Position numbers and translations under genes: made by a program. A stretch of DNA of 64,000 nt from positions 81,772,383 to 81,836,382 of the forward strand of contig NC_035445.2 of the NCBI RefSeq assembly GCF_002127325.2, in the 5' to 3' direction. This document shows positions 33,705 through 45,826 of this stretch, piece by piece. The notes beneath the pieces are model-generated. The model worked only from the letters and a program-made list of their open reading frames with translations, ran no database searches and was not told the DNA's origin. Origin of the DNA: Helianthus annuus (taxonomy: Eukaryota; Streptophyta; Magnoliopsida; Asterales; Asteraceae). Each line of letters begins with the position of its first letter. Positions within the stretch are counted from its first letter, which is position 1.

Positions 33705-36233
33705 ATGGACTGGAATGATAGTATGAATCCCAGACCGTTTATTCCTCGACCTGCAGCGCAAAGTTCGTTTGCCTTTCTCTACAACTATAACAATGATCAC
33801 TACGTATACCCACCTGGTAATTCAATTCTCACACCTCCATTTACTTTATAAGTCTTTGTTTTAGATAATAGATCATCCTGTAACTAAATATTCTTCATCA
33901 TCAAGAATTTTAAAAGAAAGAACATTGTTCATCTATTATCCAAATTAGTAGATTTATGTGATAATTAGCATAAAGAAATTACTTAATTAGGGTTCCGCCT
34001 TTATTCAATTCAAGGCAGTGGCGGAGTATTATGGGTGCCCGGGGATGCACCCGCCCACCCCAATGTTTCGGTTAGAAGTGTATAAGTTCCGATTTTTCGT
34101 CCGAAAATTTTATAATTATATGGGATCGCCCCCCGATTATTTTTCTTAAATTGTATATCCTAAATATTTATAAACTTTATATATAAATGATGGGTAGTTT
34201 GGTAAATATATACTTTGTTTTATTTGAAACTGTTATTATTTAACCCGACTTGAATCGAATAGCCAATCCGACCCGACCCAAAACATAACGATAGGAAAAA
34301 AAAATTTGGGTCCCATCACTTTACGCCCACTCGAAACTTTTGGTCAAGCTCCGCCACTGATTCAAGGGTTGCATTTTAATAGAACTTAACTCAAGATCTT
34401 CAAATTAGTTGAGCATGGTTTTAAAGTGTGTGAATCTATCTTTCATTTTCATTTTACTAGTTGCTTTGATTTAGATTAATAATTGCTTGGTCAATCACCC
34501 GAGTCGATCTATGTGAATCAAGAGCTTGTTTGACACAATGAAAAAAAAATTCAAGTAGGGGGTCTCAGCGGGAGTAGCCTTTCTCACCCTCTCCATACCC
34601 TACCAATATGTTATGTGTGTGATTCTACTGGGTACATTTGTTTGTATGTATACATGATTAAAATTGGTTTTATATATGTCAAAACAAAAGGGCATCATGA
34701 TACTATTGTACATGCGACTATAGTATTTTTTTTTTAAGTTTGAAGACTCGTAGCATTATATATAAAAGTATTTTCGAATAATAATAACTAATTATATACA
34801 TTATTGAAAATGTGGTTTTTGGCATTTGAATTATATAAAGGTGCTATGGCGCTTCCAGACATTATCAATAGCAAGTAGGTTCAAATCCTTCTTCCTCAAA
34901 AGCAAGTTGTTTTCAAAAAGGCTTACATAACAGCCTCTCAAAACATGTTTTTTTAACAGTCCAATAAAGTTTGAAAGCAAGTTGTTTTCAAAAAGGCTTA
35001 TATATACACATACAAACATACATATTCTATATATCTAAGGTTGAATCTTATAAAACTTGTAAACAGGAATAGAGGAGATGAGGCATCAAATGATGCAGGC
35101 ACCATTGGCAATGATGGAAATGAGCCAAAACGAGTACGAAAACAGCAATCAAGACAAGAAGAAAAGGTTAACAAGTGAACAGTTAGAGGCACTGGAAAAC
35201 ACTTTCCAAGAGGAGAAGAAACTTGACCCTGATACAAAGATGAAGCTAGCCCATGACCTCGGTTTGCAGCCCAGACAGATAGCTGTGTGGTTCCAGAACC
35301 GACGTGCTCGATGGAAGACTAAGCAACTCGAGTGCTTGTATGATACCCTTAAACAAGAGTTTGATGCTGTCTCTAGGGAGAAACAAAAGCTTCAAGAAGA
35401 GGTACTATGATCAAACCCTTCAACTGTAACTTTACACAATAGTAACCCAGTTTCTCACTTGTTCTACTAAAAGCTCTCAAATTACAGTTTGACTTTAATA
35501 TAATAAAAATGAAACTTGTTTATTATTTAGTGATGTTTTTCTTCACTATTACCTCTTACTTAAAGGTAATTGAAAAAAAAAATCCACTTGGGAACAGCCC
35601 ACCAATGGTGTTGGTGAGTTAGAAAGAGTTTAGGGTAGTTGGAGGTCAGGGGTTTAGTCCTCACGATGTGCATGTTTAGCCGTTTAAAAAAAATTGAAAA
35701 AAAAATGATCGCTTAATACTAACCAAGATTCATATATGTTGGCCAGGTCTCACTTAATTAAAAAAAATTACATTGGATTAGAACATTTAATTAAAGTTGA
35801 GTGACTTTAGCAAATAAAAAAGCTTTGAGTGACTTAATTTGAACACTTCGGAAGCTTGGATACTAAATAAAGTTTTCCCCTTTTGTTTTAATGTATATTT
35901 TTTTCCTAAAATACACAATTTCTCAACTTCTATTTTGATCCCTTAAAGGTGTTAGCACTGAGAACAATACTAAAAGAACAAGTTAGCAAGAGACAAGGGG
36001 CGGGCTCTAGCACCGGGTACACTTACATGTCTGGTGAAGAGACTGTTGAGAGCACATCCGCAGCCACCAACCACCACCATCATCAGCTGATACTCGGTCA
36101 ACATCAGCCTGTTGCCGCCACCACAGCTGCCATGGTCACCGTTGACAGCAACGATATGATGAACTATGATCCGGGCTCTTCAGTGCCTACTCCATCTTAC
36201 TCTAACTGGCCAGTTCTTCCGTCGTATCCATAA
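33705..36233 (+). CDS. HD-Zip class I transcription factor, LMI1/ATHB-51-like
   Basis: Three exons, 33705-33816, 35067-35401 and 35949-36233, join at GT-AG borders in frame to give 243 residues. Exon 1 starts [12 protein letters not shown]. The homeodomain spans about residues 68-124 (helix 3 [15 protein letters not shown]). The leucine zipper follows at once, with heptad residues L125, L132, V139, L146 and L153. A His run and an end in WPVLPSYP complete it. The MDW/MEW start and the WPSYP-type end resemble Arabidopsis LMI1 (ATHB-51), a nuclear regulator of meristem identity and leaf margin shape. Class I HD-Zips bind pseudopalindromic AATNATT sites as dimers. HD-Zip I is certain; LMI1 orthology is probable but unproven. 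Intron 1 is 1250 bp and holds a MITE; intron 2 is 547 bp. Confidence 0.92.
34016..34359. mobile_element. hAT-type MITE in HD-Zip intron 1
   Basis: The 344-bp element has terminal inverted repeats CAGTGGCGGAG and CTCCGCCACTG. It is flanked by a perfect 8-bp target-site duplication ATTCAAGG (34008-34015 and 34360-34367). Eight-bp duplications and this terminus are typical of hAT elements. It has no coding capacity. Confidence 0.88.
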
Positions 36234-36856
36234 ACTCGTAGAACTAGTAGCTAGCTATCTATTTGCTTACATGACTTAGATCATAGATCATTCAGGTAAC
36301 TTTTTTTTAGTATTGTTAGCGAGTAAAATTTAAGAAAACATGATCTAGATCAGAGTTGTTGTCGCTCTAAATTTTCGCAAATACATTTTTGGCGTTTCTT
36401 GTTTGTAATTTGCGTGGTGAGTGTAGCAGGGGCGGATCCAAGTAATAAACACTGATGTAATGTGATAGTAGTAAGAACTTTATGTGTTATTTACATATTA
36501 TACACAAGTGGTGTATCTTTTAGAGGAAACTGATAAGTCCATTACCATAACATGCATCAACCCTTTTCAAGCACATAAAAGATTCTATTCGGTTTCTTGA
36601 CGATGGCTAAAGAGCCGAACTTGGAACCCTAAACTCTAACCATTAAACCTAATAAGAAGTCGGTTCTAGATATCGAAGCTATCTAAAAACAAAACTATCC
36701 TATCTAACCATGATAGAAACAGAAACCAGCTACATTCTTTTACATGGAACACCATGTTCCATCACTCTGCCCTAATTTCCCGCTTGTTTTGACATGTATT
36801 CTAAACCTATTGACTGCGGCAAAACTCAAGAAATCCCATGAACTCATGGTTATTGA
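36234..36856. other. Convergent 3' intergenic region
   Basis: The 623 bp between the two stop codons hold the 3' ends of both genes. A hAT-like terminus (CAGGGGCGGATCC at about 36427) is visible without a clear partner. No other gene is seen. Confidence 0.5.
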
Positions 36857-39800
36857 TCATCCTGATGCTTTTGTCCACACCAATGACCCCTGTGCATATA
36901 TTGATCCAAGTTCATAACCGTACATCTTCTCAAACACAAAGTAGAAGAAAAGTGGATTTAGAAAGTTACCCATTGTAAGAGCACTGGCAAAGATGACTGC
37001 TGAAAGAATGAATACTATAAGTGAAGCTCTCTGTAGAAATGCAACAAGTCTTCTTATGAAAAATTGACCCCAGAAGCCGGCCATAATGGATACCGCCATC
37101 AGGTATAAAGCTAAAAGCGAAAAAGATACATAGCGTGAGCGGGTTTATCTCAAACCGGTTAAATAAAAAAATAGCTAAAAGTGGAACCAGTGTGATAAGC
37201 CAAACATGTTAAGGGAGTTCACTCAAGTCCATATTTTTCATGCATACATCTTCCTAATCTTTTATTAATATTTAGAATATCACTGTAATAATACTGTTTT
37301 TGTAACAACAATTGAAGCATTATTATCTATAAAAAAATCTGAAAAATGGGCCGAAAAAAAAGTTTGCCGGTAAACTCAATCTGTTTCAGACCTTACTAAC
37401 ATGTGACCCATTTCGACACATTACCCCTATACCCTACCTGCCCATACACCCTTGGGTCAAGTTTTCATGGACAAAACGGATTGAAAATAATTGGAGGTGA
37501 AGATTATACCATGGGGAATTGGGAACCGCTTTAGAAGGTAAAACTCGACCACTGATAACGATGATGAAAACATCATCACAAATGTAGCTGTTGCACTTGC
37601 AACCTATACAACACCAAGATGGTTTATATTACCAGACTTTTTTTGTTAGAGAAAGAAAAAATATAATTAAAAAGTAGAAGCAAGGTTCATGTGCTTCACA
37701 TTTTTCACATGTTACAATTGTATCATAAACTTAATAACACTTTTTCAACATGGTACAGTTCTTTAAAAAAATGATTTTTTATATTTTGTATTGTATCGTA
37801 TTGGGTACCTGTGGCATGACCCCGATCTCGAGTAAGAGAGGTCCAAGAATGAACCCACCACCCGACCCCAACAGGCCACCAACGGTCCCACCCAAGACCC
37901 CACAAAATGCACAGAACATAAGTTGGGGCGCAGTCCAGTCAATTGCAGCCTCACAAACTGATTCAGGGTTCCCAGTGTCTCTTCTTTTTTTGCTTTCTTT
38001 GTACAACTTAACGCATTCATACCCAAATGCAGCTAGTGCTACTGGGAACTGCACAAAACATAAATAGGCCTTAAAATGTGCAAACATGTGTTACATGTGT
38101 GATGATTTGAATATGTGTTATCATCATTAACTTCAAATACCTGTATTATGGTGACTACCCAATATGATGTACTGCATGCTATTAATCCATTCTGCAAGGA
38201 AGGATAAGTGGTGAAAAATCAGATGTTTTACTTCTCGAATTTGAATTTCCATGGCGAGCTTAATGTTTTAGTATGAAATGCTTGCTGATGTAATATTATT
38301 TCAATACATTAAGAGAGCATTTCACTTAATAGGAACCAATTTTCTTCAATGCTCTACTAAAATCACATGTATATGTATATCTAACTACAAAAACCACTCA
38401 AGTTACTATACTGTTGTTGTGACACTACTAGAAAACTTGGCGTTTCCGACGCCAAATTTCGTCAGAAGTTCGTACGAAACGGCTTTTTCTTACCAAAATG
38501 ATTTTGTCGGAAAAAAAGGGCCGTAGGAACATGGGCGTGCACACATACGCATACACATATAAACATACACATATACATACACAAATACACACATACATAG
38601 GGGTGTGCATGGGTCGGTTTGGGTCGGTTTTGACCAAAAACCATAACCATAACCGCGATGTCGGTTATTGGATAACCATAACCATAACCGATCGGTTATG
38701 GTGGTTATGGTTATTCGGTTTTGATGGTTATTGCGGGTCGGTTATGGGTGGTTAACCGTGTATTTAGCTTAGCTAAAAATAGCTTAATTTTTTTAACATG
38801 GAATAAATTGTTATTGCATATTTGTATATATTAGTATATTACATAGTATTAAAAAAATATATATAAACTATAATACTAATACCAATTATTATTATCGAAT
38901 ATTCAAACAAAGTGATATGATACATTCCATAAATTTAAATCAACATTCAACCAAAACCATAAAATGATATGAAAAACCCATAAGTACTAAAAATCTTCAA
39001 TAAAAAACATCAAATATTAAAAATATGGTGAAAAGTCCTAAATCCTACAAAGATTTATTACATGTCGGTTCGGTTCGGTTATGGTGGGTATGGAAAAAAT
39101 GATAACCATAACCGACCCGCTACTTTCGGTTTTCAAAAAAACCATTAACCGACCCACCGGTTTTTTATGTGGTTCGGTTTTTTCGGTTCGGTTTTGTCGG
39201 TTAATTCGGTTATGGTTCGGTTAATTCGGTTTTTTGCACACCCCTACACATACATGTGCACAAACAAATGCGTATACTTACACACACATACATAATATAG
39301 ACACATACACATACATACATAAATAACAATAGTAATAAGATAAAGGTAATTCTTAAAATATTATTAGAAAATAAGGTTAATAATAATAATTGTAACTAAA
39401 AAAAACATTGTTTATGACGAAAAGTTAAAAATACTAAGACTACTCCCATTAGTGACCCAACCCAACCCAACCTTACAATAAAATATGTATTTCTCTCTCT
39501 TCCACCTACACAACCTAACCTAACTCAACCTTTTACACCCATTAGTGACCCAACCCAACCCAACCCAACATTTTTTACTAACAAATATGATTTAAGTTTA
39601 AATTTATTCTATAAATTTATTATAAATAATAAAAATGCTTATTTAAAAAAAATTATTTTAAATACAATTTTTTTATTAAAGCTAATAAAAAATATTCACG
39701 TCATCAAACATACTTAATTAGATAGATAATTTAAGTTACAAGCGTGATACAAGATAATGTTAGATTAAAAAAAACTTTAAAAAATACCTTTTTTTGTTAA

Positions 39801-42435
39801 AAAATATTTTTTAATAAAATTTATATATGAATGTTCACAAAAAAAAACTAAACAAGACTGTGCTTTTAAATTTTTAAAAACATTGAAATTTTATAAGTTA
39901 TTATTAATAATCTAATTATATACAAACTAAATGATTTAAAAGAAAAAAGGAAATAATAATAATAAATACAACCAATAAAAGGGTGACAAGTGGCTAAGTT
40001 GGGTTGCAACCTTGGGGTCACAAGCACGACCAGGTTGTGGATTTTGTTTGCTTTTTTAATTTTTTTTTAATCAAAAAGCCATGACACTACTTAAAAAAGA
40101 CACCAATGGGAGTGGTCTAAAGTTCATTGTTTTCTCGGAAATTTGTAGGAAGCTTCCGACCATTCAATTTCAAAAAAGATCATCTCATCACTACTATAGT
40201 TTTGTCACTATTATGTGTTATTGGTAGTTTACTGCAATTAGTTTTGGTACTTTTTGTCATGTTGTTTTGGATACTTTATTTTATTTAGATACTATACCTT
40301 TTACATGTAGAGGAATGGTTTGTCTCTATCCTTAACATCTGAGACCCTACCAATAGCTTTTGCTATGAGTGAGATGTTACTTGGTACGTTTGTTTTTTTA
40401 TTTGGTCATTTCGTCAGAACCTTAGGAAGTTCAGACCATATTTTTTCGTTGGAAATTTTCCCTTTTCTAGTATGGTGAATTCTTTTATAAATGTTACATT
40501 TTTTGTGAAAATTTTCAAGTTTAATCTCAGGGCTAATAATGAAGAAAAAAGAGTCACAAAAATTAATCAAGTTTCATTTAGGTCGTTCAAATTTGTAATG
40601 AAATTTGAGTAGTTTTTGTTATTAGAAAAAAGAGTATTAGTGACTTTACTGGAACAATATTGAAACTTGGTTATTATTTCATGATATACCCTTATTTAAA
40701 TGTGTTTATTGGGGGTTTTCCCCTAAAATTGTTACAACTAAAGTGGACTTTGAAAACAGAAATGAATATGTTTGACTCTTGAAAGTCAAACCTATGCTGT
40801 AAATTTTGGCTGGAGATGAAAATGAATGTGAAAAGCTGCTTACCTTCATGATCTGAAGAACTAGAAAGGCGATCCATACAACTATTAGTGCCGTAAGCAT
40901 CTTCCAACGTAAATTGAACAGAAAAATTTGCTGCAAATTTTGGTTAAAAAAAAAGATTACAAGACTTAATAAGTTGATTAAAAAGATGAAATTAGTAATT
41001 TGAAGGTGACAACGATCACCATTGGCGTTTTCTCTTCTTTAAGAATCAGTGGCTCGTGTGTGTCGATTAGCACTAAATACAAAAAAACACCAAGCCAAAG
41101 AATAAGATTCAAGGGATATGCATATGACTAAATGAAATCATGAGATGTTCATTCGACTCACATTCCCCCCGAGAACTGACGAATGCTCGTGGTCTTTCCA
41201 TTTCTTTCTGCCATAATATCAAGAAGAAAAAGGGTAATCATATGATCAAAAAAGTTTTGCCTTTTATTTATACTTGGATGCTATAATCTGAATCAGTATA
41301 ATCATTTTCACCTTCACTTTTGTCTCTTCCTTCCACATTTCAATAGCCTTGAAGAAAGACCTTATGGATGTCCCTATCAACAATATATCATTACACAAAA
41401 GTGAGTTGATGTTTGCCTAATGGACATTTAAGACTCATTTTATATGCTAAGATCAAGAAAGAACAATTATTTCTCTATGATCCTTAGAAATTCGTAGGAA
41501 ATTGCATAGATAATGAGAATTTATAATTAATATAAACAAATCAAAAGGGGTAGTGGCACAGCTTGTTGCCCGTTTACCTTCTATCTCGATGTAATTTCCA
41601 TTTGGAAACCGTTTTAAAATATATATTACAAAAAAAAAACCTAGAGGGGCGTTCATTTCAGAACCAAGAATATGTTGAGAAATGTCAAAACCGCATAATT
41701 CACTTGTATGTATTGCTTTGAATGTGATACTTAACCACCCCACTTTCTTTCTCCCACTACTTTGATTATCTTCTATGCAACGTGTACGCGGTTCTTGCAG
41801 TTCTTAACATATTATTGCTTCTGAAATGATTGTCCCCCTAACCCGATAAACCAAAACTGAATCTCTAACGATAATTAACGAGAAACTTTACCTGAGAAAA
41901 GAAGAATGGTGAGAACAGTGATAAGCCAGTAAGGGAAAACAACACTAAGAGCCACACCAAGAGTGATTCCAAGCATAAGCATAGGCTGAAACAGGAGTGC
42001 TAAATCATAATCAAGAATTGGCACTTCTCTGCATGGATGTTGCACTCTTAAATTGTACCAAACTGATGATGCTGATGCCCCCATTATCATACCTTCATCA
42101 CACCCCACATCAAATTTCAATCATAAACTCAAGAATTAATTATATGGTTAGTACCTGGGATTTACTTGTTTTTCCATTTTCATGCCTATTTATTGAAAAT
42201 TACACCATTGGTACCAACTTTTAGAAATTGTTTCACCGTTAGTACTTGTGGTCATTTGTAGAATTAATTACAAGGTTAGTACGTACCTATGCAGTTAATA
42301 TCGGCGATATATCGGTCCCCTAATAAAATATCGGTCAGAATATCGGTACCAATAATATCGGCTATATATGACCGACATAACAGATATATCACCGATATTT
42401 TACCGATATATCACTGAATTATTAGTGTTAAATTG

Positions 42436-42478
<43 letters not shown>

Positions 42479-43194
42479 TATAACTTCTTCATTATATTAA
42501 AATTACCGATATCTCACCGAGATAACCTATATCTCAAATATCGGTCCTTGACCGATATCTGATATTTTACCGCATTAACTGCATAGGTACGTACTAGTGG
42601 TGAAACAATTTGTAAAATTAGTACCAATGATGTAATTTTCAATAAACAGGTATGAAAATGACAAAATAGGTAAAGCACACGTACCAACCATAACTATGTA
42701 ACTAATTCTTAACTCAACATATCAATCAAGAAACCGAGTAACAAAACCCCTGTTCTCGGTTTAACTAATTCAATCAACAATATCAAAACGAAAACTGAAA
42801 ACATACACTTAGAAAGAGCAGCAGCAGACTTTGTATCGAAACCAACGATCAACGTAAGCATCGGAACAAAAATGCCACCACCACCAACACCTCCAACTGT
42901 TCCAAATGCAGACCCGAAGAACCCGATAACCGTTGCTAACAAAAGTCTCCAATTAAACTCAAATTCCTGAATCATAACAATGAAACATCAATTTAATCAA
43001 CATGGGGTCGTAAGAATTGTTACAATGATAAATCTTACGGGCCAGATTTTGTCTTCGGGTTTGAGGGATAGGGAATTTGGGAAAGAACGTAGAAAAGGTT
43101 GGTGATCGTAAATGTGGGCGGTGAGGATGTAAACGGTGAGGGTGATGATTGAAAACAGGAAGAATAGAAAGAAAGCAAAGGGTCGTGTCGCCAT
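36857..43194 (-). CDS. Sulfite exporter TauE/SafE family protein
   Basis: Eleven exons were traced on the minus strand: 43194-43039, 42966-42807, 42092-41892, 41373-41312, 41207-41162, 41072-41020, 40930-40844, 38191-38141, 38048-37809, 37603-37510 and 37110-36857. All borders are GT-AG and the 1404-bp frame closes, giving 467 residues, the usual plant length. The N-terminus has a hydrophobic signal-anchor ([19 protein letters not shown]). Two glycine-rich TauE half-repeats are [19 protein letters not shown] and [34 protein letters not shown] is also conserved. It is a polytopic membrane protein. Bacterial relatives export sulfite or organosulfonates, but the plant substrate is not established. 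Introns 2 and 7 are swollen by transposable elements. Confidence 0.92.
38600..39244. mobile_element. Inverted-repeat element (GGGGTGTGCA termini) inside the CACTA-type element
   Basis: It begins GGGGTGTGCATGGGTCGG and ends TTTTTTGCACACCCC, flanked by TA on both sides and sitting in a CACATA-rich simple repeat. The interior is built from CGGTTATGG-type repeats near both ends, so long foldback pairing is possible. Confidence 0.65.
39438..40119. mobile_element. MITE with ACTACTCCCATTAGTG-type termini
   Basis: The left end AGACTACTCCCATTAGTG is inverted at the right end as CACCAATGGGAGTGGTCT with few mismatches. The interior is AT-rich with AACCCAACCCAACC runs near the left end. There is no coding capacity, and the target-site duplication is unclear. 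Confidence 0.55.
42139..42710. mobile_element. Foldback element in TauE intron 2 with a second element nested in it
   Basis: About 110 bp at each end are inverted copies (left from 42146 with TTTATTGAAAATTACACC; right near 42595-42700). Between them a second pair of termini, ACCTATGCAGTTAAT and ATTAACTGCATAGGT, encloses 300 bp of ATCGGT/ACCGATAT repeats and a (TA)n run at 42437-42472. Confidence 0.6.
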
Positions 43195-45787
43195 TGATGT
43201 TGGTTTTTGAATTGATTGTTGTTGGTTTAGGCAAAGTGGATGTAAGGTTTCGGCTTTCGAATAATGGCGTCAATTTATGGAGGTGGGGAGGAAGGTGGAG
43301 GGCGGTGTGTCACGTGTGATTCAAATATAGAAAAAATAATATAACCTAGTATGATTTCATATTTTCGTTGTGTGATGCAGCCATAATTCGGTTGGTATCA
43401 GTTTGATTTGTTACGATAATGGTTTAGTTTGTTACAATTAGGAGTGTGAATATACTGGTTTGGTTTGGTTTTACCATTAATCATAATCATAACCGGTTAT
43501 GGATTTTCTTAACCATAACTGAATTTCAATTATGGTTAATTGGTTATGAAGTCGGTTATGGTTCGGTTTCGGTTAATTTTGGTTATTAACCAAAAACTTT
43601 AACTAAAATTAACTTTTCTGCTAAAGTTAAAAATTATACGCAAATGGGCCTACAAAATAAGAATGAAAGTCATTGTGTTGGAGTTGGCTTGGGCCTTTTT
43701 ATAAGACAACCAAGACTACACTTTATGACAACTCTACTTACCAAATGGTTTAACATGTATAAGGCCTTGTGACAACTCTACTTACCAAATGGTTTAACAT
43801 GCATAAGACATATAAGACATATCGTTCTAGCCCACAAGCATCCTACTTATGACAACTCTACTTACCAAATGGTTTAACAACCTACATGAGTCCAACATAT
43901 GATTATTCATCATTTGGGATCGTTCTAAAGGAAAATGCTAGTGGGGGCGCAGCTTGCGCCCCTAGGAGCGCAAACCAGAGGAGACCCTGCTGGAGTGCAA
44001 CTCAGCAGGACAAAAAAAAAAAAGAATAGGTGCACGGTATCTTTAGCCGCGGAAGGGATTTGCTCATTTTCAGCCCCAGATTCAATTCTGTGTTCCGTTT
44101 TCGCTCCCCCACTCCCAATTGGTAAAATTAAGGTTTTACAAAGACTTGTAATCATTCCCACCATTCCCATACGATGTATATCTAGCCTGACTCACACGTT
44201 AATTACCTTAAAATGCCATTTCATCTTTGTTGACCCAATTATCCCAACTACTTCCATTGTTGTTTAATGAACCATGCATGTCTACTAAACAACATCTCAT
44301 AACCTTGTCGTACTATAAATTACCCATTCATTCTTGTTTTCCATTCCACATGTACACCTAAACATAAATGTACCTATTTGAGAGTTTTGTTCACAAGTCA
44401 CTTACCCCGAATCCTCCAAGTTCATACTCGTTTCCTTGCCTCTTTTAGACTCATTAGCCTTCGGTATTTGAATCCATCTTGACATAATTCTTATCCTTTC
44501 ATGTCATCACATTCACATCATTGTTAGTATGCGATCCATATTAGCAATCATATCCAACCCTTGTGTCACATTGACTTTCATTAGTCAATCTCTAACATAC
44601 ATAAGACATAGATTCACCACTAGGGGTGCAAACGAGCCAAGCCGAGCCCGAGCTTGACCAGGCTCGAGCTCGAGCTCGTTTAACATATGAAAGCTCGGCT
44701 CGATTCGAGCTTTATTTCTGAAGCTCGAGCTCGGCTCGAAGGTAATTTTTCAAGCTCGAGCTCGGCTCGGGCTCGACTCGTTTAGTATTTATTAATTAAT
44801 TAATATTAATTATAACCATTATTATACATATAATTTAGTTATTTTTTTATATTTATATAAATGGTAATTGTTATTATATAAATATATGTTTAATACATTA
44901 ATAAAAATATATAAACAGAAAGCTCGATTAGGCTCGCGAGCCGGCTCGAGCTCGATAAACAAAGCTCGGGCTCGGGCTCGGGCTCGTTTAGTAAACGAGC
45001 TTGTTTTTAGGCTCGGGCTTGAGCTCGAGCTCGTTTAAGCTCGGCTCGTTCGAGCTTTTTTCGAGCCGAGCTCGAGTAGCTCGGCTCGTTTGCACCCCTA
45101 TTCACTACCACATTGTTCATAATTCAAGCAATTCAACTTACCATCATGTATGCCAACATTCAATTTAGAAACATATATTCATATTGATATATTAGACCAT
45201 GTCAATTACATTTGCATGTTGTAGGACACATACAATCATATGATCACTTATGTACATGCATATACACACATAATCAATTCCACACATACTAGTGCTTCCA
45301 TGATCCTACAATTGGCAACACAATCCAAGGTTAGCCAGTACAACATAGTTCTAACATTATTACTTGTTAGTAACTTCATATGCCCCACAATTAGCACAAA
45401 TTCAGTTCTTAATCTCAACTAAGCAATTAATCAAACACATGGTGTACATGACACCATTTAAGCATAGGGTAGAAACTCTTAATTGCATATTTCTACCAAA
45501 TCATACAAGCAAATTCAATTCCCACGTGAATTCTATCTGAATCACATTCCGTATGTTATTTTACTATCAATTACATCCGTTACCACATTCCATTCATATT
45601 TGTCAAGTTCTTGCATACCAATTCGCGTATCATCATCATCTAGACATTTCATCAAACACTTGGGTGCGTACAAACAATATGAAAGGCACAATATAAAACT
45701 AATTCATGTCTACTTTCCTAGCTCATAACATCATCACCATGTTTTTAACCAAATTTCCAAGAATTAACATATATTTGGGCTCAACTA
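43195..45787. other. Intergenic region between the TauE gene and element E
   Basis: No gene is supported. It contains a GGTTATGG-rich repeat fragment (43440-43620), three copies of a 30-bp unit starting TGACAACTCTACTTACC (43726, 43770, 43850), two strong hairpins (43945-44010) and an inverted-repeat element at 44623-45098. The remainder is AT-rich. Confidence 0.55.
44623..45098. mobile_element. Inverted-repeat element with GGGGTGCAAACGAGCC termini
   Basis: The left end GGGGTGCAAACGAGCC is inverted at the right end (GGCTCGTTTGCACCCC), flanked by TA on both sides. The interior is rich in GAGCTCG and GGCTCG words on both arms around an AT-rich core, so the whole 476 bp can fold back. Confidence 0.7.
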
Positions 45788-45826
45788 TGTAACACCCCAA
45801 AACCCGAATGTTTATATTTATTAAAT

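Larger units (their letters stand above)
38423..40477. mobile_element. Probable CACTA-type non-autonomous element in TauE intron 7
   Basis: The left end reads CACTACTAGAAAAC, a classic CACTA terminus. The right end reads TTTTCTAGTATGGTG, an imperfect match. Subterminal text with TTCGTCAGAA is shared by both ends. I could not confirm a 3-bp target-site duplication. It contains two further inverted-repeat elements (38600-39244 and about 39438-40119) and no transposase. Confidence 0.55.

Noticed and set aside
34831..35019. Minus-strand frame in HD-Zip intron 1
   Set aside because: It arises from a direct repeat (GCAAGTTGTTTTCAAAAAGG at 34900 and 34977) in the intron and has no other support.
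37763..38067. Plus-strand frame of 105 codons over TauE exon 9
   Set aside because: Antisense shadow; the minus frame has consensus splice sites and the conserved glycine-rich repeat.
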